From: Anagrus nilaparvatae
Lineage: Eukaryota > Arthropoda > Insecta > Hymenoptera > Mymaridae
Length of the DNA: 64,000 nt
Assembly: GCA_022575985.1 (NCBI GenBank)
Contig: JAKSXM010000007.1
Coordinates: 64,501 to 128,500 of the forward strand
Direction of reading: 5' to 3'
Made by a program: the position numbers and the translations under genes. Shown in pieces: positions 1 through 12,233 of the stretch (the first letter of the stretch is position 1; every line of letters starts with the position of its first letter). The notes below the pieces were generated by a model. The model was not told where the DNA came from. It was given only the letters and a program-made list of their open reading frames with translations, and searched no databases.

Positions 1-32
1 ACATCAAAAACATGCCTTTTTTACCCTATTTT

Positions 33-569
33 GCGGCCAAAACGTGCCACTAATATAATTCTGAATCTTCTTAGTATTATTAGCTCTAACTTTATATATG
101 GGGGTTTTCGAGGCTGCTGATTTCAAATTTTAACTCAAAAGAATTATAAAATTTCATCTAGGGCTATAAAATTAGGGTGAAAAGGGGTGAAAAAACAATA
201 TTTTTAAAAATTCTTTATTCTTTTTTTATAAAATTCTTTATTCTTACTGTAAAACAAACATCGGGGGTTTTGGAGGTTGCTGATCTCAAATATCACCATA
301 AAAAAATCATAAAACTTTACTTGAAACTTTTATTTGAAATAAGCAACGTGAGAAACCCCCTGATAGAGTTTTTCAATTAAAAATAAAGCCTTTAATGAAA
401 ATTGATTTTTCACCCCTTTTTACTCTAATTTTCCGCCCCTAGATGAAATTTTATGACTCTTTTGAGTTCATATTTGAAATCAGCAACCTCAAAAACCCCC
501 AGATATAAATTTAGAGCTAATAATACAAAGAAGTTTCAGAATTATAATAATGTGGCACGTTTTGGCCGC
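33..569. repeat. Small foldback (inverted-repeat) element
   Basis: The sequence near 33-205 returns as its reverse complement near 400-569. The outer end reads GCGGCCAAAACGTGCCAC on the left, and GTGGCACGTTTTGGCCGC on the right. Inner modules at about 250-380 are a second diverged copy of the same inverted pair. Each module contains a GGGGGTTTT..GGCTGCTGAT core that resembles cores in other foldbacks of this window. I see no clear target duplication. The + strand open frames here are incidental. Confidence 0.75.
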
Positions 570-589
570 GCCGGTGGTAATCGGTTAAA

Positions 590-1665
590 CATATTTTTTT
601 TGAAAATCACTTTTGTTTATGTATTTTTTGACCCTCTTATCACGATTTTCAGGTTCTTTTTTTTAAAAAACCAACCCCATTATTTGCTTAAACAATTTAA
701 ACTTTAAAATCATATAATAAATAAAATTAACTCTCGGGTTAGTAGTATGGAAGATAATTTATTTAATATATTATTACATTTTTTTGTATAAACATAAATT
801 TTACTAAGGTAAAAAAAGCATTTGGATGAACTTAAATACCAATGTATTTCAAGAATTGGAATTTTACCTAACAACATACTTATTCTGGGTTATAAACAAA
901 TTAAAATCGTTTAAACAATTACTATAAGTTAGGTTTATGAAAAAAATAACTTGAAAATCGTGATCAGAGGGTCATAAAATACATATAAAAAGGTTTCTTA
1001 CGTAATTTTCAAAAAAATATTGTTTAAATAAATTATAAACAATTTAATATTGTTTAAACAATTAGTCCTATGACATTGCAAATTAAAAATTCGGATACAG
1101 CAAGTTAAAATTAAAAAAAATTATCGATTACTTTTTGAAATCACGAAAGCTGTAAGCTACGGAATTCATGTTTTTGTCGAATTTTAAATAGCAAGATACT
1201 AATTTGGCTTATAAACAAATTAAAATTGTTTAAACAATTACTATAAGTAAGGTTTTTGCAAAAAATAACTTGAAAATCGTGATCAGATGGTTAAAAAATG
1301 CATATAAAAAGGTGTCACACGTAATTTTCAAAAAAATATTGTTTAAACAATTTATTAACAATTAAATATTGTTTAAACAATTAATAATCCGAGCTTATAA
1401 ATTAGAAATTTGGATTAAGTGAGTCAAAATATGTATAATAAAATCAGGGGCTTATCAAAATTTTGAATTGTTTTAGCTACAGGATATTTAACATTTAGAT
1501 TGTTGTCAAATTTTGCAATAAATTGTTAATAACAAAAAATTGACCACGAATTTCGCAAAACGGACCTCGAATTCGTGTTTAGCGGGTCAAAAAACATAAA
1601 TACCAACCATTTTTTTCCATGGAACTTTTATGGCATTAAATAGCATGGTGGGCGACAGGACTAAA
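590..1665. repeat. Half copy of the foldback family found intact at 39,965-42,970
   Basis: This stretch carries the same ordered blocks as 40,860-42,160. They include repeated TTGTTTAAACAAT palindromes, the GAAAATCGTGATCAGAGGG block, the block around 1,460-1,570 (ATTGACCACGAATTTCGCAAA), and the end block with GGCATTAAATAGCATG. Only one arm plus the internal repeats is present, so this is probably a truncated copy. It has no coding potential. Confidence 0.7.
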
Positions 1666-1667
1666 AT

Positions 1668-1935
1668 CTCGAAATATAAATTATCCTAAGTCCATAAACA
1701 TAAAGTATTCTAAGTTCTTGTTCGTATCAGGCCCCACTTCAAATTATTCTGAGTCCCTAAATAAAAAATATTCTAAGTCCATTTGCTTCAAATTATTCTA
1801 ACAACCTAAACGAAAATATTTTAACTCCATTTCACTTCAAATTTGAAAACGAAAATATTCTAAATCCATTTCTCCTCCCTCCCCTTGACGAGCTGGACTT
1901 TTTCATATACCCCATCCAATGAACAAGTTCCATAG
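1668..1935. repeat. Degenerate minisatellite with a TATTCTAAGTCCCTAAA-like unit
   Basis: Units of about 24-28 bp containing TATTCTAAGTCC(C/A) recur here. The same units occur at 11,985-12,110 and in the loop of the large foldback at 35,990-36,050. The tail (CCCATCCAATGAACAAGTTCC) is also shared with the loop near 36,100. The block therefore seems to travel with a mobile element rather than being local slippage. Confidence 0.55.
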
Positions 1936-2259
1936 TAATATAATTTTTTTGATGACAAATTATTTTGATAGATTTATAAACACGATAAATAAAATTTATG
2001 AAACTATTTTAGCGATTCAAATAATCTTTATCAATTAGCTACGATAAATCAAGATTTTTCAAAAATTATTAAAATTTTTTTTTGTGGCTATTTCAGTAAA
2101 ACTTTTTATTTACTGCTATTTTGGTCAAAACTTATCAATGAAGGTATTTTTTTCGTTTATACTATTTAGAAATCTGAACTATTTAGTAAAATCACTAAAC
2201 AAATTTTCTGATTAATTGAAAAAGTTACTAATAAAAATTTTAAATTGTTCAAATTTTTT
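1936..2259. other. A+T-rich non-coding stretch, nothing recognised
   Basis: I see no open frame of interest, inverted pair or recognised repeat here. Confidence 0.5.
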
Positions 2260-3925
2260 TTAGAGTACGTCTATAACTAAAATGATAATACCTATATATC
2301 GATTGGATTATTTTCAACCGTAAATCAATAATTAGATGTTGACATTTTATTATATTATCACTAGCTACTTTTCTAACGGTAAGTATGAATACATAATACT
2401 TTTATAAAATGTAAAATGAAGACAAAAAATCATTTTTAACGTGAACGGAGGATAAGGTTTCCTTGAAAATGTGTTATAAAATTCCAGTTACAATAATGAT
2501 CAGGGGCTTTCTTAGTGAGGGTTAATTATTTATTATTGTATGTTAAAAGCCTTATCTGATTAACAGCTAATCTATTTGTACGAGCAGTAAAATAGTAGCA
2601 ATTATTAGCTACTATAAGCAATTTCAAGCCAAATTTTTTTTCAATTCAAGTCAGTGTAATTATTAATTTTTAAGCACTAAATAACATGATGAAATTATTT
2701 TATAATAGCTAAAATTAAAAAAATAGAATGGAATTTTAATGGATTCACTTTTTAGTACACAATTCTATGTACTTATTGAATAAAAAAATATAAAAATAGA
2801 TTTTTTGAAATTACAATTGTTGAAACTACTTATTGCACGTACCTAAATATTAGCTATCGGGCCATTTATGTATTATACAAAATACATAAGTATGTTAAAA
2901 GAAAAATCTAGACATTGCAAACTGGCTATTCGTCGAACATAACTTTCTTTGCTGAGCGAGTTTTCTTCGTGCATAAATAATAAGGCCTTATGCTTGATCA
3001 AACTTATAGTTGCATGAAAATGGTAGTTATTATAATCAATTTTAGTTAAAAATTGTAATGTTGGCAGTAATTAAATAATTGGTCATTTTTGGACAAAAAT
3101 GGGCATTCGATTTATTGACTATCACTGTGAGAAAATTACAGTTTACGGGGCTTGAAAACTGATCTTTTCAGAAATAAAGCATGAATTGGATTTCTCCGGA
3201 TTTATAAGCTTAGATATAGAAAATTATACAAGAGAGCTGGTGAAATACCATTTCTTGAAAAGGTTCTTTTATGCTATATTATTTGCAATATAAAATATAA
3301 AATTATAAAATGTGTCATTTGATTGGTTAAATAAGAAAAAAGTACTGCCTCTTATTATAGTCATAAAAATGCTATTGCATAATATACCTATTAAGAAAAT
3401 AGTTCAAGCAGAAGAACGAATTTCCTATAAGTATTTTCTGAATGTTTCTACTCTTAGTTCTTTTCATTATTCTTTACATTTTATTTCTGCTATCGTTAAC
3501 ATCTTAAAGTGCAATTTCAGTTTTAAAAAATTCTTTTTTTTAAAACTCTATTTAAAAATTTGATTACTTTTCAAAATGAATTTAGAGAATAAATTACTGA
3601 TATTATTAATTTTAACTAAATGGCTTGAATTATATATTTTCTATATGAAAAACGAAGAAATTTCATTTATAATTAGTTATTTTACAGATGACTCATCAGA
3701 TTTATTAAAATTGCATCTAAAAATATTTATCATTAAATTTTATAAAAAAAGTTAAGTACCTAAATTTATTAATATGATTAGCACACTGCAAAAGTAATTA
3801 CGTTAAATACACAAAAAAAAGATTATTTTGGACAAATTTTGTAAATTTAGTATTTTTTTTTGCTAATTTACTAAAAATAATTGTAATAAACAAGCATTGT
3901 TTTCGTCAAAAAATGAATGGATGGA
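2260..3925 (+). repeat. Copy of a large dispersed mosaic repeat (5' part)
   Basis: Blocks here recur in the same order and orientation elsewhere. The block with TTATATTATCACTAGCTACTT (2,345-2,370) returns near 9,355. The block 2,920-3,030 returns near 33,395 and 56,665. The block 3,060-3,430 returns at 9,960-10,230 and 60,680-61,080. The block 3,784-3,925 returns at 43,800 and 61,430. The family is long and non-coding in every copy; no ends with target duplications could be fixed. Short frames such as 3,312-3,563 are by-products. Confidence 0.65.
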
Positions 3926-3975
3926 CGTTTTCAAATCATAAAAGAATATTATACAAATATTGTAATTCTACCTAA

Positions 3976-4870
3976 AACTTCTTTATTTTTTAACTCACTT
4001 AAATCCATTTATATCAGCTTTTTTGACCCGGTGTACCATATTGATTTAAGTTTTTCACTGTTTCAAACCTATTTCGGTACTAAACATCGAAAAATTTGAA
4101 GAAAACAAAATCAAAAATATTTCCATATTGATTTAATACCCCTTTCGATTTTTGCCAAAATAAAAATTGTCGCAAAAATCTGATTCCCCTATTTCATAAG
4201 CACTTCTTTCATTAAAAAACTTGATTTATAATGAGTTTTAATTAATTCAAATGGTTTTAAACGAATAAAGCCAAAATTTCAAAAAATGAAAATATTTTCA
4301 AACTCACTTAGATCCATTATATCAGATTTTTTAGGCTCTTTGACCCGGGAAACCATATTGTTTTAAGTTTTTCACTGTTTTAAACCTTTTTCGGTACCAA
4401 ACAGCGAAAAATTTGAAGAAAAAAAATTCATCATTTTTCCATGTATACCCTTTTCGGTTTTGGCCAAAATAAAAATTGTCAAAAAAATGCGGTTTCCCTA
4501 TTTCATTAGTACTTTTTTTATTAGAAAACTTGATTTATAATGAGTTTTAACTAATTCAAATGGTTTTATGCGAATAAACCCAACTATCTAAAAATTAAAA
4601 TATTTTCAAATTCACTTAAATCTATTTATATCAGGTTTCCTGTGTTCTCTGACCCGGTGAATCATATTGATATAATTTTTTAACTATTTCAACCTTTTTC
4701 GGCACCAAAGAACGAAAAATTTGAAAAAATTCAATTTTTCGATTTTGGCCATAATATAAATTGTCATTAAAATCCGGTTTTTCAACACTATTTTTATTAG
4801 AAAAGTTGGTTAATTAGTAATTATAACCAATTCAAATGGTCTTATGCGAATAATGCCAAAATCTCTAAGG
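3976..4870. repeat. Tandem array, ~315 bp unit, three copies
   Basis: Units begin near 3,976, 4,297 and 4,607. Each has a CACTTAAATCCATTTATATC-like start, a TTTGACCCGG..ACCATATTG block, a TTTCGGTAC block and a GATTTATAATGAGTTTTAA block. Copies are diverged. The last unit is followed by an inverted fragment of itself: TTATTCGCATAAGATCAT near 4,920, continuing at 5,134 after a short retroposon. Confidence 0.75.
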
Positions 4871-4937
4871 ATCCAATAATTTAAGGTTCGAAACAGCTAC
4901 AAACTTTAGAAAATTTTGCTTTATTCGCATAAGATCA

Positions 4938-5133
4938 TTTTTTTTTTTTTACACTGACATATACTGACGTAGGATATCCCAAGAGGCTTCCTGGTGGGGC
5001 AGTAGCGGAGCAGCCGACTTTTAAGATGTTTAACTAAACTCGTATTCACCCGAATACCGTCAACCAATAATTAATTATTCATTAATTATTCATTAACAAT
5101 ACCCGTGACATAGGAAAACTAACTAGGATTTGA
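4938..5133 (-). mobile_element. Short poly-A retroposon fragment
   Basis: A T run at about 4,938-4,951 acts as a poly-A tail when read on the - strand. Upstream of it on that strand is a G+C-richer segment around 4,980-5,060. The insert splits a block that is continuous in the neighbouring tandem unit: CATAAGATCAT stops on the left and ATTTGAATTGGTT resumes on the right. This gives roughly 195 bp. The family is not recognised; it could be a SINE or a LINE 3' end. Confidence 0.5.
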
Positions 5134-7560
5134 ATTGGTTAAAATTCTTTATAAACCAAATTTTCTAATAAAAACAGTGCTGATGAAACAATTTAGAGCT
5201 TTAATTTTTTAGGTATAGTCCAAAAAAAACACATTTTAATACCTACATCCCAGTGAAAATAAAGGGTTTGGGGGGACGCCGGCACTTGGAACCTTATTTT
5301 TTATGACAAGCTATCAGATTAAGCCAAAAAAATGTCAAAAATCTGATGGAACAGCTAACCATATCTTATTACACAGTAGTCTTTTGATAGGTTTTTTATC
5401 CCTTCTACTCAAAATTCCATAAAAATTAAAGTTTTTAGATATCAAACGGTAACTTTAATACACCTTAGCATCTTAAATGTTTTCTGATTGATGCGATTTA
5501 AGGGACAAAAATAATGGGGTTATTAATAAATTTTGATAATTTAGGTTTTTAAATTGATGAAAACTCATCTTGTAATGATAAATAATTATATTCTTTTTTT
5601 TTTACAGTAAAATCAAAGAGCAAGTTTATTATTAATAATTGGAAAGATAAATTTGAAAATATTAAAATTAAATTTCATAAAAATTAATTTTAAAATATTG
5701 AAAAGATGTATTATACTTTAAAAGGTAAGAATTAATAATGCGTAACATATCTTGAATTATTTTTAATCTCTTCTACAATTCGTTATTTGAAAAATATCCT
5801 AAGAATCCCTATTTAATAACATGTGACTCTGTATTTCTATACCCAGAAAGCCTGTTATATTAAACGGTAAATATTGGGGATGTTTTGCCAAAATAATAAT
5901 TTCATCCAAAAGATTTTAATTTTGTGTCCTTACGTGGTGGTCTCCCTTTGTTCGTATACTAATAAAAGAACATAAATAGCACTCTAAAAAATGTTTAAAT
6001 TAGTTTATTTTTTTTTTATTTTGTTGTTTAAAGCTAAAAATTTCACTGGAAAAGAGTTTAAGTTATCCGCTATCGCGAAAATATTAAAAAAAAAAAAAAA
6101 AAAAGTAAAAAAAGAATAAAGACTGAACATCTCAAAAAGTATAACTATTTAGTGCCAAAAATTTGATACTATGACCAATTCCCATAATGTGTATTATTCA
6201 TTCAAAGAAATCTTTACAACAAAATTTTTATGATAGAAAAGAATTAAAAAAATATGATACTGACCCTCGTACTGACCAGCACATGAACAATTACCAGTAG
6301 CTGATTTGATTATTTTCATATTATGTTTGTTAATTTTGAATTAAAAAAATGGATAAATATTAAAGTTGAAGGATCGCTGCATAATTTAAAAAAAAATTAA
6401 AACAATTATCTTTAGAATCAATAGAGAAACTGAAAATTTTAATAATTTTTAAAGAATTGAAAATTTTATATCATTAAGGCATTTTTTAATACACGGTTTT
6501 CCCATTTAAAATTTGATCGTTCATGTACTGGTATAAAAGTCATGTCGTGAATATCACTTAATTTAACAAAATGATATGCTAATTGGGACAAAATTTTTGT
6601 ATCATCGTATTAGTAAGGGTTCAAAGTAACGATTGAAAATAAAACTTTTATTAAATTCTTCACATTTAATAAACAAAAACTCTTAACCGTTCATGTACTG
6701 GAACGAGCACCTTAAAATCGATAGAAAGTTTTTCATTTTTGAATGCCGCCGTTTTTATTATATGAATTCTTCTAATTATAAGAATTTTAATCGCAGGGTT
6801 ATGCAAAACTATAATTTTGAAAAGTTTTCAGAAATCCTAATTTTAACGACATATAATTGACAATATATTAATCCTTCAGACTGTAATATTTTACAAACTC
6901 CAAATGATTATAGCAGAACTAAATGAATTCCCGTGCTTAAAGGGTTAAAAATTAAATTAGATATTTAAAATTAACTGATATACTATTTTCAATTAAATTA
7001 TAATATATTATAAAAATATTTATTTATCCTAGATGATGCTGCCATGTTCTGTCAACAATTATGAATACCATCAATCAAAAATTATCATGAATGTACAAAA
7101 AATTTTACATTATAGTTTTATACATTGTACTAGAATAAAAATATATTATCTATACGTTGTTGCATTATAGATAAACAGTGATAATCAGATTATAATATTA
7201 TTGAATAAAGTAGAAACCGAAATTTAGTATAACTTATTTTTTCACCTTTAATAAAATCGATTTTTAGTCCATATGTTACATAAAAGTAGACATGAAAACT
7301 TTGAGGAACTTTATATTTTCTCATAAAAACAAAATAATTATATGGAGTTATATTTTTAACACTTTTTTGTGCAAAAAATATAGAACTTCCTTTTTTTACA
7401 AATTTATATCAGCAAATTTCGAAATAGGCCTAGCAGGATGTATGGCATATGTTTATTTACTATGTAATTTTAATATTTTACCTTTATTTTTATCAAAAAA
7501 AACAATAAAAAGTAAAACAATTTGAATATTTTATTTATTTGGTCATATAAAATGCCAGAT
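5134..7560 (+). repeat. Copy of the dispersed mosaic repeat (middle and 3' parts)
   Basis: The segment 5,250-5,700 matches 44,600-45,060, sharing GGAACCTTATTTTTTATG and ATATCAAACGGTAACTTTA. The segment 6,720-7,200 matches 10,240-10,760, 11,565-11,830 and 45,070-45,260, sharing CTAGATGATGCTGCCA. The segment 7,220-7,560 matches the arms of the giant palindrome at 13,400-13,850 and 20,200-20,640. About 5,720-6,700 has no second copy that I could see and no coding potential. Confidence 0.6.
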
Positions 7561-7759
7561 AATTTTCGGAAATTTAAAACTAATTTTTGGAAATTTTCGG
7601 AAAAAAATGGTAAATTATCAATTTTTCTTGCGAATTCACAAAAAAAAATCGAGAATGTTAATATACTAAATTTAGTAAATTTACGATTTTTTCGAAAATT
7701 TACTAATTTTGAAAATTTTCTAATTTTATTGTTAATATAAGAAAGTTACTTTTTACAGT
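7561..7759. mobile_element. Truncated TIR element related to the one at 26,488-26,921
   Basis: It ends in AAGAAAGTTACTTTTTACAGTG at 7,738-7,759, the same terminal repeat as the intact copy. The body has the same TTTCGAAAATTTACTAATTTT style. The opposite terminus is missing. Confidence 0.5.
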
Positions 7760-8465
7760 GTACATATTTTTTCAATGCATGGTAACCATAAATTAACAAT
7801 TACAATTATCATTTATAAAATACTCTTCATTAGAGTGGACCTATTTTTGGACTTTATGGAAAAACTTTGCTCCCCGGGTTTTTTTGTGAAGTTTTGGTCA
7901 TAAAAAGTTCCCAGTTCCAAGGATTTTACTTTCGCCTTGCAAAAACACGTGCCTGTAACCACCTCAATTTTCCTATTTAAATAACATAGGAATTTTGAGT
8001 TTTTAGCTTTACAAATTTTCACAAAAGCCAAAAAGCGTTTTAAAATGCTAATTTTTACTGGAAAACATACTTTTATATGTTATAAAGGCATGCAAACAGC
8101 CCCCCATTCATTCTAATGGGAATTCTGGGCCTAGAAACGCTAATTTACGTGTTGGAGCAATGTTATAAAACAGGGTTTTTCGGTAATTTTCAATAAAACG
8201 CTACAATCTCAATAATTAACCAAAACACTTCTGGTTGGTCTACTTTTTTTGGTGTAAGTGTCACCTTTCAAACGACGTAAGCCGTACATTTTTATCACTG
8301 TTTCTCTTAGCGCTATAGTCAATTAACCTACTGTAATTTTTTACTCAAAATGACCAATTTTTAAATTTATTTAAATTGCTGCACACCAAACCTAAAAGAG
8401 TTTTCCAAATAGTTAAAATTACATGGTCTCCATAAAGTGGTTCTAATTAAAATTTTATAAATTAA
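7760..8465. other. Non-coding stretch, no recognised feature
   Basis: A - strand open frame at 7,813-8,031 (72 codons) has no recognised domain and no homologous arrangement. I see no repeats here. Confidence 0.45.
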
Positions 8466-8469
8466 CAAA

Positions 8470-8800
8470 ACGAATCTAAACTGTGTCAAATGCTATTATA
8501 ATATCTTATAAGTAGGTGAATATGTTTTCGTTAAAAAAAGCAAACTCGAAAACAACTGGAAAATCAGTATACTTTACAATATTGGAAATATTTTCTCCCA
8601 TTTTAAAATAAATGCTAGGCGTTGCTAAACTTTAAAAGGCGTATCTTATGTCTTAATAAAATATATTATACCTATAATACCCATAAGACTTTATTCAAGT
8701 CTCAAATATATAATTTTGTCATTTATTATTTAAATGGTAGCTAAATAATTTAAAATTAATTTAACTTCTTAATAATTATGATAAATATAGTTAATTAAGT
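8470..8800 (+). repeat. Dispersed repeat with a second copy at 31,330-31,645
   Basis: The two stretches are colinear for about 320 bp. They share TCAAATGCTATTATA, TAAGTAGGTGAATA, a central GGAAATATTTTC, CATAAGACTTTATT and the end TAATAATTATGATAAATATA. Divergence is moderate. No termini were identified. Confidence 0.7.
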
Positions 8801-9220
8801 GTTATTATTCTACTTTTGATATTTCATTTTTCATGGTAAAAATTATTAGCAAAAAAATAATCTCAAGGGTTTTCATAAATTGAATTTTTAAAAGACATTT
8901 TAAGTTGATTGAAATCATTTTAAAAGTTTTTGATTCTTTTTCAAATTTTTATTGGCTTATTCCACAACCCCTTAAATTTTAATCTGTTGGCGATTAGTCT
9001 AGTTCCACAACTTTTGATAACTACTATTAAAAGCTAATTTCTGACTTTCTGAGTACCGCAAGTTATAAAGTATAACCCGAATTTTCACTAAAAAAAATAT
9101 TTCCATTAGACTTAGCTTTTAGAAATTCTTATTCCCAAAACATTTCTGATTTTGGGCCATTAAGTTTTACACCCAGTGCAGTCTTGTAAAATGCGCCTTT
9201 AAGGTCCTATTTCGTATTTA
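8800..9220. other. Non-coding stretch, nothing recognised
   Basis: This is A+T-rich sequence with no supported feature. Confidence 0.4.
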
Positions 9221-9221
9221 T

Positions 9222-10795
9222 AAATTTTAAAACCTCTATAATTGAAATGATAATATCAATCGATTGAATTATTTTAAGCCGCAAATTGATTCGTAAATTA
9301 AATTTCATAATGCTAATTACAGTAAATGCTTTCATAATTAACTGTCGGCATTTTATTATATTATCACTAGCTACTTATTTGGGGGAAGTATAAATACATA
9401 ATACTTTTATAAAATGTAAAATGAAGACAAAATATCTTTTTAACGTGATCGGAGGATCGGGTTTTACAAGAAAATAAAAAATTAAAAATATTGTTTCTCA
9501 CCCCACCAGAAGTATAAAAAAATTTAAGCATGATATATTTTTTTTTATAATCAAAACCGTTTTTCGAAAAATTCAAAATTATATTTCCGAATCTTAAGAA
9601 GGCCATAAAAGTCCCAAAAAAAAATTTTCTTGAAAATTGTTGAAAATTTTTCAGCCAATGAGCAAAGTACAATCTGTTTACGGGTTGGAGAAAATAAACA
9701 AAATCTTTAAAAATTCCAAAAGGAATTTTCAGATGCTTCTACTTGGGATAGGTTTGATTCCGGGTACCAAGTCACTGTACTTATCCGAAAGTAGACTTTA
9801 CAAAAATTCCTTCCTCACTTTATTTTCTTGGATCATTTTCGAGGTATCGCTTTTCAAAGATAATGATCAAAATTTGCTTTTTTAAAATAACCTTACTTGA
9901 GAGATAAACAAAAAAAGTAATTTTTTGAGACCTATAAAACCTAGTTTTAAAAAAATTCGTAATAGTGGCAGTAATTTAAAATTTGGTTATTTTTTTATAA
10001 AAATGGGTATTTAACTTATTCACTATAACAGTGAGAAAATTACAGTTTACGGACTTTAAAAGCTGACCCTTTCAGAAAAAAAGCATTCATTGAATTTCAA
10101 CTTATTCATAAGTTTATTAGTGGGCATGGTTATAGTAGCAAAGAGAATTATACAAGAGAGCTGGCGAAATACCATTTCTTGAAAAGGTTCTTTTTTACAA
10201 TATAAAATATAAAATTATAAAATGTGTCATTAATTAATTTATTAATGCCGCTGTTTTCATAATATAAATTCGCTCAATTATAAGAATTTCAATTGCAGGG
10301 TTATTTTTATTTTAATATTAAACCATAATATTTTACAGAAAATTTTACATATTATATAAAAACATTCCGTAAAAAACTCCTGAGACAAATCAAGTTAGTT
10401 TGTGCGGAGTTATGCTAAACTATAATTTTAAAAAGTTTACAGAAATCCTATTTTTAACTGCATATAATCTACAATATCTTAATCCTTCAGACTGTAACAT
10501 CTCTTTACAATAAAAAATTAAAATCTAAAATTAGGTTCTCCAAAATTAGTTGAATTAAAATCCAATCAAACTCAAAATGAATGAAGCAGAACTAAAAAGA
10601 ATTCCCGTCCTTAAAGAATTAGAAATTATATTACAATACTATTTTTAATTAAATTATATAATATAAAATAAAAATATTCATTTATTCTAGATGATGCTGC
10701 CAAGGTCTGTCTACCATCAACCAAAAATTATCATTGATGTACAAAAGTTTTACATTATTATTATTTTTATTTATTATCAGTAAGAAAATATATTC
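9222..10795 (+). repeat. Second copy of the dispersed mosaic repeat
   Basis: Blocks appear in the same order as at 2,260-7,200 but with large deletions between them. The block 9,450-9,900 matches 60,190-60,600, sharing CATTTTCGAGGTATC and CAAAGATAATGAT. The block 9,960-10,230 matches 3,060 and 60,680. The block 10,240-10,770 matches 6,740-7,090. The small frames 9,367-9,672 (-) and 9,637-9,885 (+) overlap each other and are not conserved as protein. Confidence 0.6.
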
Positions 10796-11560
10796 TAAAA
10801 TTCACAACCCCTAAAAGGAGTGTTTTTGCTATTTCCGCACTTTGAGCGACAAAATTAACTCCTCACGGGTTTTTTGGGTCGCTGATCAAAAATTTGGAGG
10901 AATTTTTTATTAAAATTTATTATTTCACCCTTAAATTAGCAGAAACAACCCCTAAATGGGGTGTTTTTGCTATTTCTGTACTTTGAGCGACCAAATTAAG
11001 TCCTAAAGGGTTTTCTCGGTCACTGATCAAGAATTTGGGGGAATTTTGTTCGGGTTTATTAATCTTTCACCCTTAAATTAGCAAATAAAATTTTTAGGAA
11101 TTTTCAGGAAAAATAAATGTTAAAATAAATGCTTTTTTAGAATAAAATTAATTTTTAATACAAAAATCTCCCAAATCCTTGATCAGTGACCCGAAAAACC
11201 CGTTAGGACTTAATTTTGTCGCTAAAAGTACGAAAATAGCAAAAACGCTCCTTTTAGGGGTTGTTTTTGCTAATTTAAGGGTGAATTATTAACTATTTAT
11301 AAAAAAATTCCCCCAAATACTTGATCAGCGACCCAAAAAACCCCCTAAGATCAATTCTTGGCTAAATCTAGAAACTCAATTTGCTAATATAACAAAAAAA
11401 TCCCTTTTTGGGGGTAGTTTAAGCAAATTTAAGGGTGTTCCGAAAATATCTCCCGGAAATAACCCCGATTTTCGTGATCAGCAACCCAAAAAACATATAG
11501 TAGAGCAAATCTCATGTTGGCCAGTGAAAATACCCCCTAAACCGCGATTTGACTAGAGTA
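10796..11560. mobile_element. Foldback element, one end incomplete
   Basis: Two direct modules (10,796-10,920 and 10,945-11,070) face two inverted modules (11,160-11,280 and 11,300-11,430). All contain a CGGGTTTTTTGGGTCGCTGATC-like core. The right end (GATTTGACTAGAGTA) matches the end of the intact relative at 29,358-30,129 (ATTTTGACTGGAGTA). The left terminal repeat is missing. A ~78 bp direct repeat of the host sequence flanks the element (10,722-10,795 and 11,561-11,641). Confidence 0.7.
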
Positions 11561-11900
11561 CAACCAAAAATTATCATTGATGTATAAAAAGTTTTACATT
11601 ATTATTTTTTTTATTTATTACCAGTAAGAAAATATATTCTCAATAAATATGCAGCAAAAATATGCAGCTCTTCAAATAGCCGGATATAATTACATTAAAG
11701 TATCTAAAATATGTAATATAAAGTATAAAGACCATAATTTTACCATTGTACTAGAATAAAAATATATTATCTATACGCTGTTGCATTATAGATAAACAGT
11801 GATAATCAGATTATAATATTTTTAAAAAACTTATAACCGGTTTGTGTACACACAACCAAAATGCATGGCACATGTTTACTTATATCTGTAATCTTAACAG
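11561..11900 (+). repeat. Continuation of mosaic repeat after the foldback
   Basis: It begins with a second copy of the flank AAAAATTATCATTGATGTA and then matches 7,120-7,200 (GTTGCATTATAGATAAACAG). Confidence 0.55.
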
Positions 11901-11984
11901 CATAGACACACAAAAAACAATACATTTTCCTATTTTTATAAATTGTAATTATCACCTTTACTAAATGTTAAGATTCTAAACCCA

Positions 11985-12110
11985 AACTATTATGATTTCC
12001 TAAACGCGTATTATTCTAGGTCCCTAAATCAAAAAAATTTTCTAAGTCCCTAAACCCAAATTATTCTAAGTCCCAAAATTGAAATTATTCCAAGTCCCAT
12101 TTGACCCCCC
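11985..12110. repeat. Degenerate minisatellite, TATTCTAAGTCCCTAAA type
   Basis: These are the same ~25 bp units as at 1,668-1,870. They run directly into the 28 bp array that follows. Confidence 0.55.
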
Positions 12111-12218
12111 CCCCCTTAAATGGGACAAATTTGACCACCCCCCTTAAATGGGACAAATTTGACCACCCCCTTAAATGGGACATATTTGACCACCCCCCTT
12201 AAATGGGACATATCTGAC
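12106..12218. repeat. G+C-richer tandem array, ~28-30 bp unit, four copies
   Basis: The unit is CCCCCCTTAAATGGGACA plus (A/T)ATTTGACCA. Four near-identical copies differ mainly in C-run length. The C runs and TTAAATGGGACA stand out against the surrounding A+T. Confidence 0.85.
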
Positions 12219-12233
12219 TATAATCTGACTCTA

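Noticed and set aside
12106..12218. Regularly spaced repeats that could suggest a CRISPR-like array
   Set aside because: There are no unique spacers; the units are contiguous tandem repeats in a eukaryotic genome.
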